DNA from: Anaerolineales bacterium
GTDB taxonomy: Bacteria > Chloroflexota > Anaerolineae > Anaerolineales > E44-bin32
Direction of reading: 5' to 3'
Length of the DNA stretch: 6,578 bases
Assembly (NCBI GenBank): GCA_023144145.1
Contig: JAGLGG010000138.1
Coordinates: 1-6,578, forward strand
Below are positions 5,481 through 6,578 of this stretch, one piece after another (positions within the stretch are counted from its first letter, which is position 1; every line of letters begins with the position of its first letter). The notes beneath the pieces are model-generated. The model was given only the letters and a program-made list of their open reading frames with translations. It was not told the origin of the DNA and did not search any database. Position numbers and translations under genes: made by a program.

Positions 5481-6578
5481 TTCATCCAATAATCAGTTCG
5501 GTTGGGCGAGGATAAAGCGTTTCTGGTTCTCAGCCAGGCTTTGGATAATATTTGCCGCTGGTCTGGCAGGTGTTGTAATCGCACTCTCACTTCCGACAAC
5601 AACGCCTCAGTCGGGGATTGTTTTAGCAGTAGATGACGTTGCATCTCAAGATATTCTCGCTCCTAACAGATTGTCATACTCAAGTGAAGTACTCACCCAA
5701 CAAGCGCAGGATGATGCTGCAGCAGCAGTCCAGAATATTTATGACCCACCTGACGGTGGGATCGTTAGGCAACAAGTCGAGGGGCTGCGATCTGTACTTG
5801 AGTACGTAGATTCTGTCCGAGCAGATACACATGCAAGTGATGATGAGCGGTTGGAGGATTTGATAAAGGTCGTGGATGTTCGATTGGATTCGATCAACGC
5901 AAAAAAGATTCTCGAACTGCCCGATCCCAGATGGCAAGTGATCAAACTTGAAAGTGTGAATGTCCTTGAACAAGTCATGCGCAGTGAAATTCGAGAAGAT
6001 CAACTCGAAGAAGCCCGTCGAACTGTTCCGGCATTGGTCGGCATCTTTTTAAGTGAGGATCAAGCTGAGCTTGTGGTATTGCTAACTACGCCATTCGTCA
6101 CCCCGAATTCATTCTTTAATTCTGAAGCGACTCAAGCAGCAAAAGAGGAAGCTCGCAGCGCAGTCGCGAATGTTCAAACAAATTACGCCACCGGTGAGAC
6201 GATCATCGAAAGGGGAGATGTTGTCGAGCCCATTCATATTGAGGCGCTCCAACATTATGGGCTTTTAAAAACCCCAGATCTCTGGCTGGAAATCGCGATT
6301 AGAAGCTTACTGGTGATCCTGTTGGGCATGTCCATAGGTTTGTACATCTTCAGAATCCATCCGGAACAACTCCAAGATGTACGCATAATGAGTACGCTGG
6401 CCGCCCTTTTCACTGTCTCAACAGTTGCAATGCAACTCATGATCCCTGAAAGAACGGTCTTACCGTATATATTTCCCTCCGCCATGATCCCAATCCTTCT
6501 TACGGTCTTAATCGGACCAGGGTTGGGTATCCTTGGCGCGCTGATAACTGGAACCTTGGCGGGCTTCTTAGCACCAAG
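5470..6578 (+). CDS. 7TM-HD family membrane protein (PgpH/YqfF-like), N-terminal part, truncated by window end
   Basis: 369 codons are visible with no stop. A cytoplasmic N-terminus with WARIKRFW precedes a first membrane helix (about residues 24-41). A large extracytoplasmic region follows (about 45-268), which fits the 7TMR-HDED domain. It includes a YDPP turn (91-94) and ends in GETIIERGDVVEP...LQHYGLL (242-265), matching the conserved 'G-E-x-I-x-x-x-G-x-x-V' segment that precedes the helices in this family. Hydrophobic helices then come at about 273-294, 306-325, 331-348 and 350-367, the start of the 7TM bundle. In characterised relatives (Listeria PgpH, B. subtilis YqfF/PgpH) a C-terminal cytosolic HD domain hydrolyses cyclic di-AMP. 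That domain lies beyond the window, so activity is inferred. ATG 5470 overlaps the yqeY end by 11 bases with no strong ribosome site, suggesting coupled translation. In related genomes ybeY often follows, which cannot be checked here. Confidence 0.85.
   Translation, partial: MTNNSSNNQFGWARIKRFWFSARLWIIFAAGLAGVVIALSLPTTTPQSGIVLAVDDVASQDILAPNRLSYSSEVLTQQAQDDAAAAVQNIYDPPDGGIVRQQVEGLRSVLEYVDSVRADTHASDDERLEDLIKVVDVRLDSINAKKILELPDPRWQVIKLESVNVLEQVMRSEIREDQLEEARRTVPALVGIFLSEDQAELVVLLTTPFVTPNSFFNSEATQAAKEEARSAVANVQTNYATGETIIERGDVVEPIHIEALQHYGLLKTPDLWLEIAIRSLLVILLGMSIGLYIFRIHPEQLQDVRIMSTLAALFTVSTVAMQLMIPERTVLPYIFPSAMIPILLTVLIGPGLGILGALITGTLAGFLAP

Noticed and set aside
1..6578. Mobile element, prophage, CRISPR or toxin-antitoxin/defence system
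   Set aside because: No transposase, integrase, repeat array or defence domain is seen. The genes are housekeeping or envelope types with uniform composition.

Overview
The window looks like ordinary chromosomal DNA from a bacterium with moderate GC, most likely a member of the Chloroflexota (Anaerolineae-like). That placement is an inference. It rests on the style of the TPR protein, on a jelly-roll envelope protein whose sequence pattern I associate with Anaerolineae, and on the pairing of a yqeY gene with a 7TM-HD phosphodiesterase gene. I see no phage, transposon, CRISPR, rRNA or tRNA signature.

Layout. Positions 1-859 on the minus strand hold the electron transfer flavoprotein genes etfB (complete, TTG start) and etfA (first 25 codons only). 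The two overlap by one base, so they form an etfBA operon read leftward out of the window. Positions 860-1350 are a 491-base divergent intergenic region with a candidate etfB promoter, two short palindromes and no convincing gene. From 1351 everything reads rightward: a membrane-anchored TPR protein (1351-2766), a probable envelope protein with a concanavalin-like fold (2842-3489), the tRNA methylthiotransferase mtaB (3579-4859), yqeY (5013-5480), and the start of a large membrane protein of the PgpH/YqfF 7TM-HD family (5470 to the window end, lacking its catalytic domain).

How the genes relate. EtfAB passes electrons from flavin dehydrogenases to the membrane quinone pool. The TPR protein and its neighbour are both predicted at the cell envelope and may be co-transcribed, but their job is unknown. 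MtaB (tRNA-A37 thiomethylation) and YqeY (a GatB/YqeY-fold protein linked to tRNA metabolism) are translation-related. YqeY is overlapped by the HD-family gene, whose relatives hydrolyse cyclic di-AMP, so those two are probably translated together.

No dramatic new system is visible. The most interesting item is a strong RNA hairpin just upstream of mtaB. Its loop carries the ATG of a 14-codon reading frame that ends in an ATGA overlap with the mtaB start. A second hairpin, and a good Shine-Dalgarno sequence with no orthodox start codon, lie upstream of yqeY.
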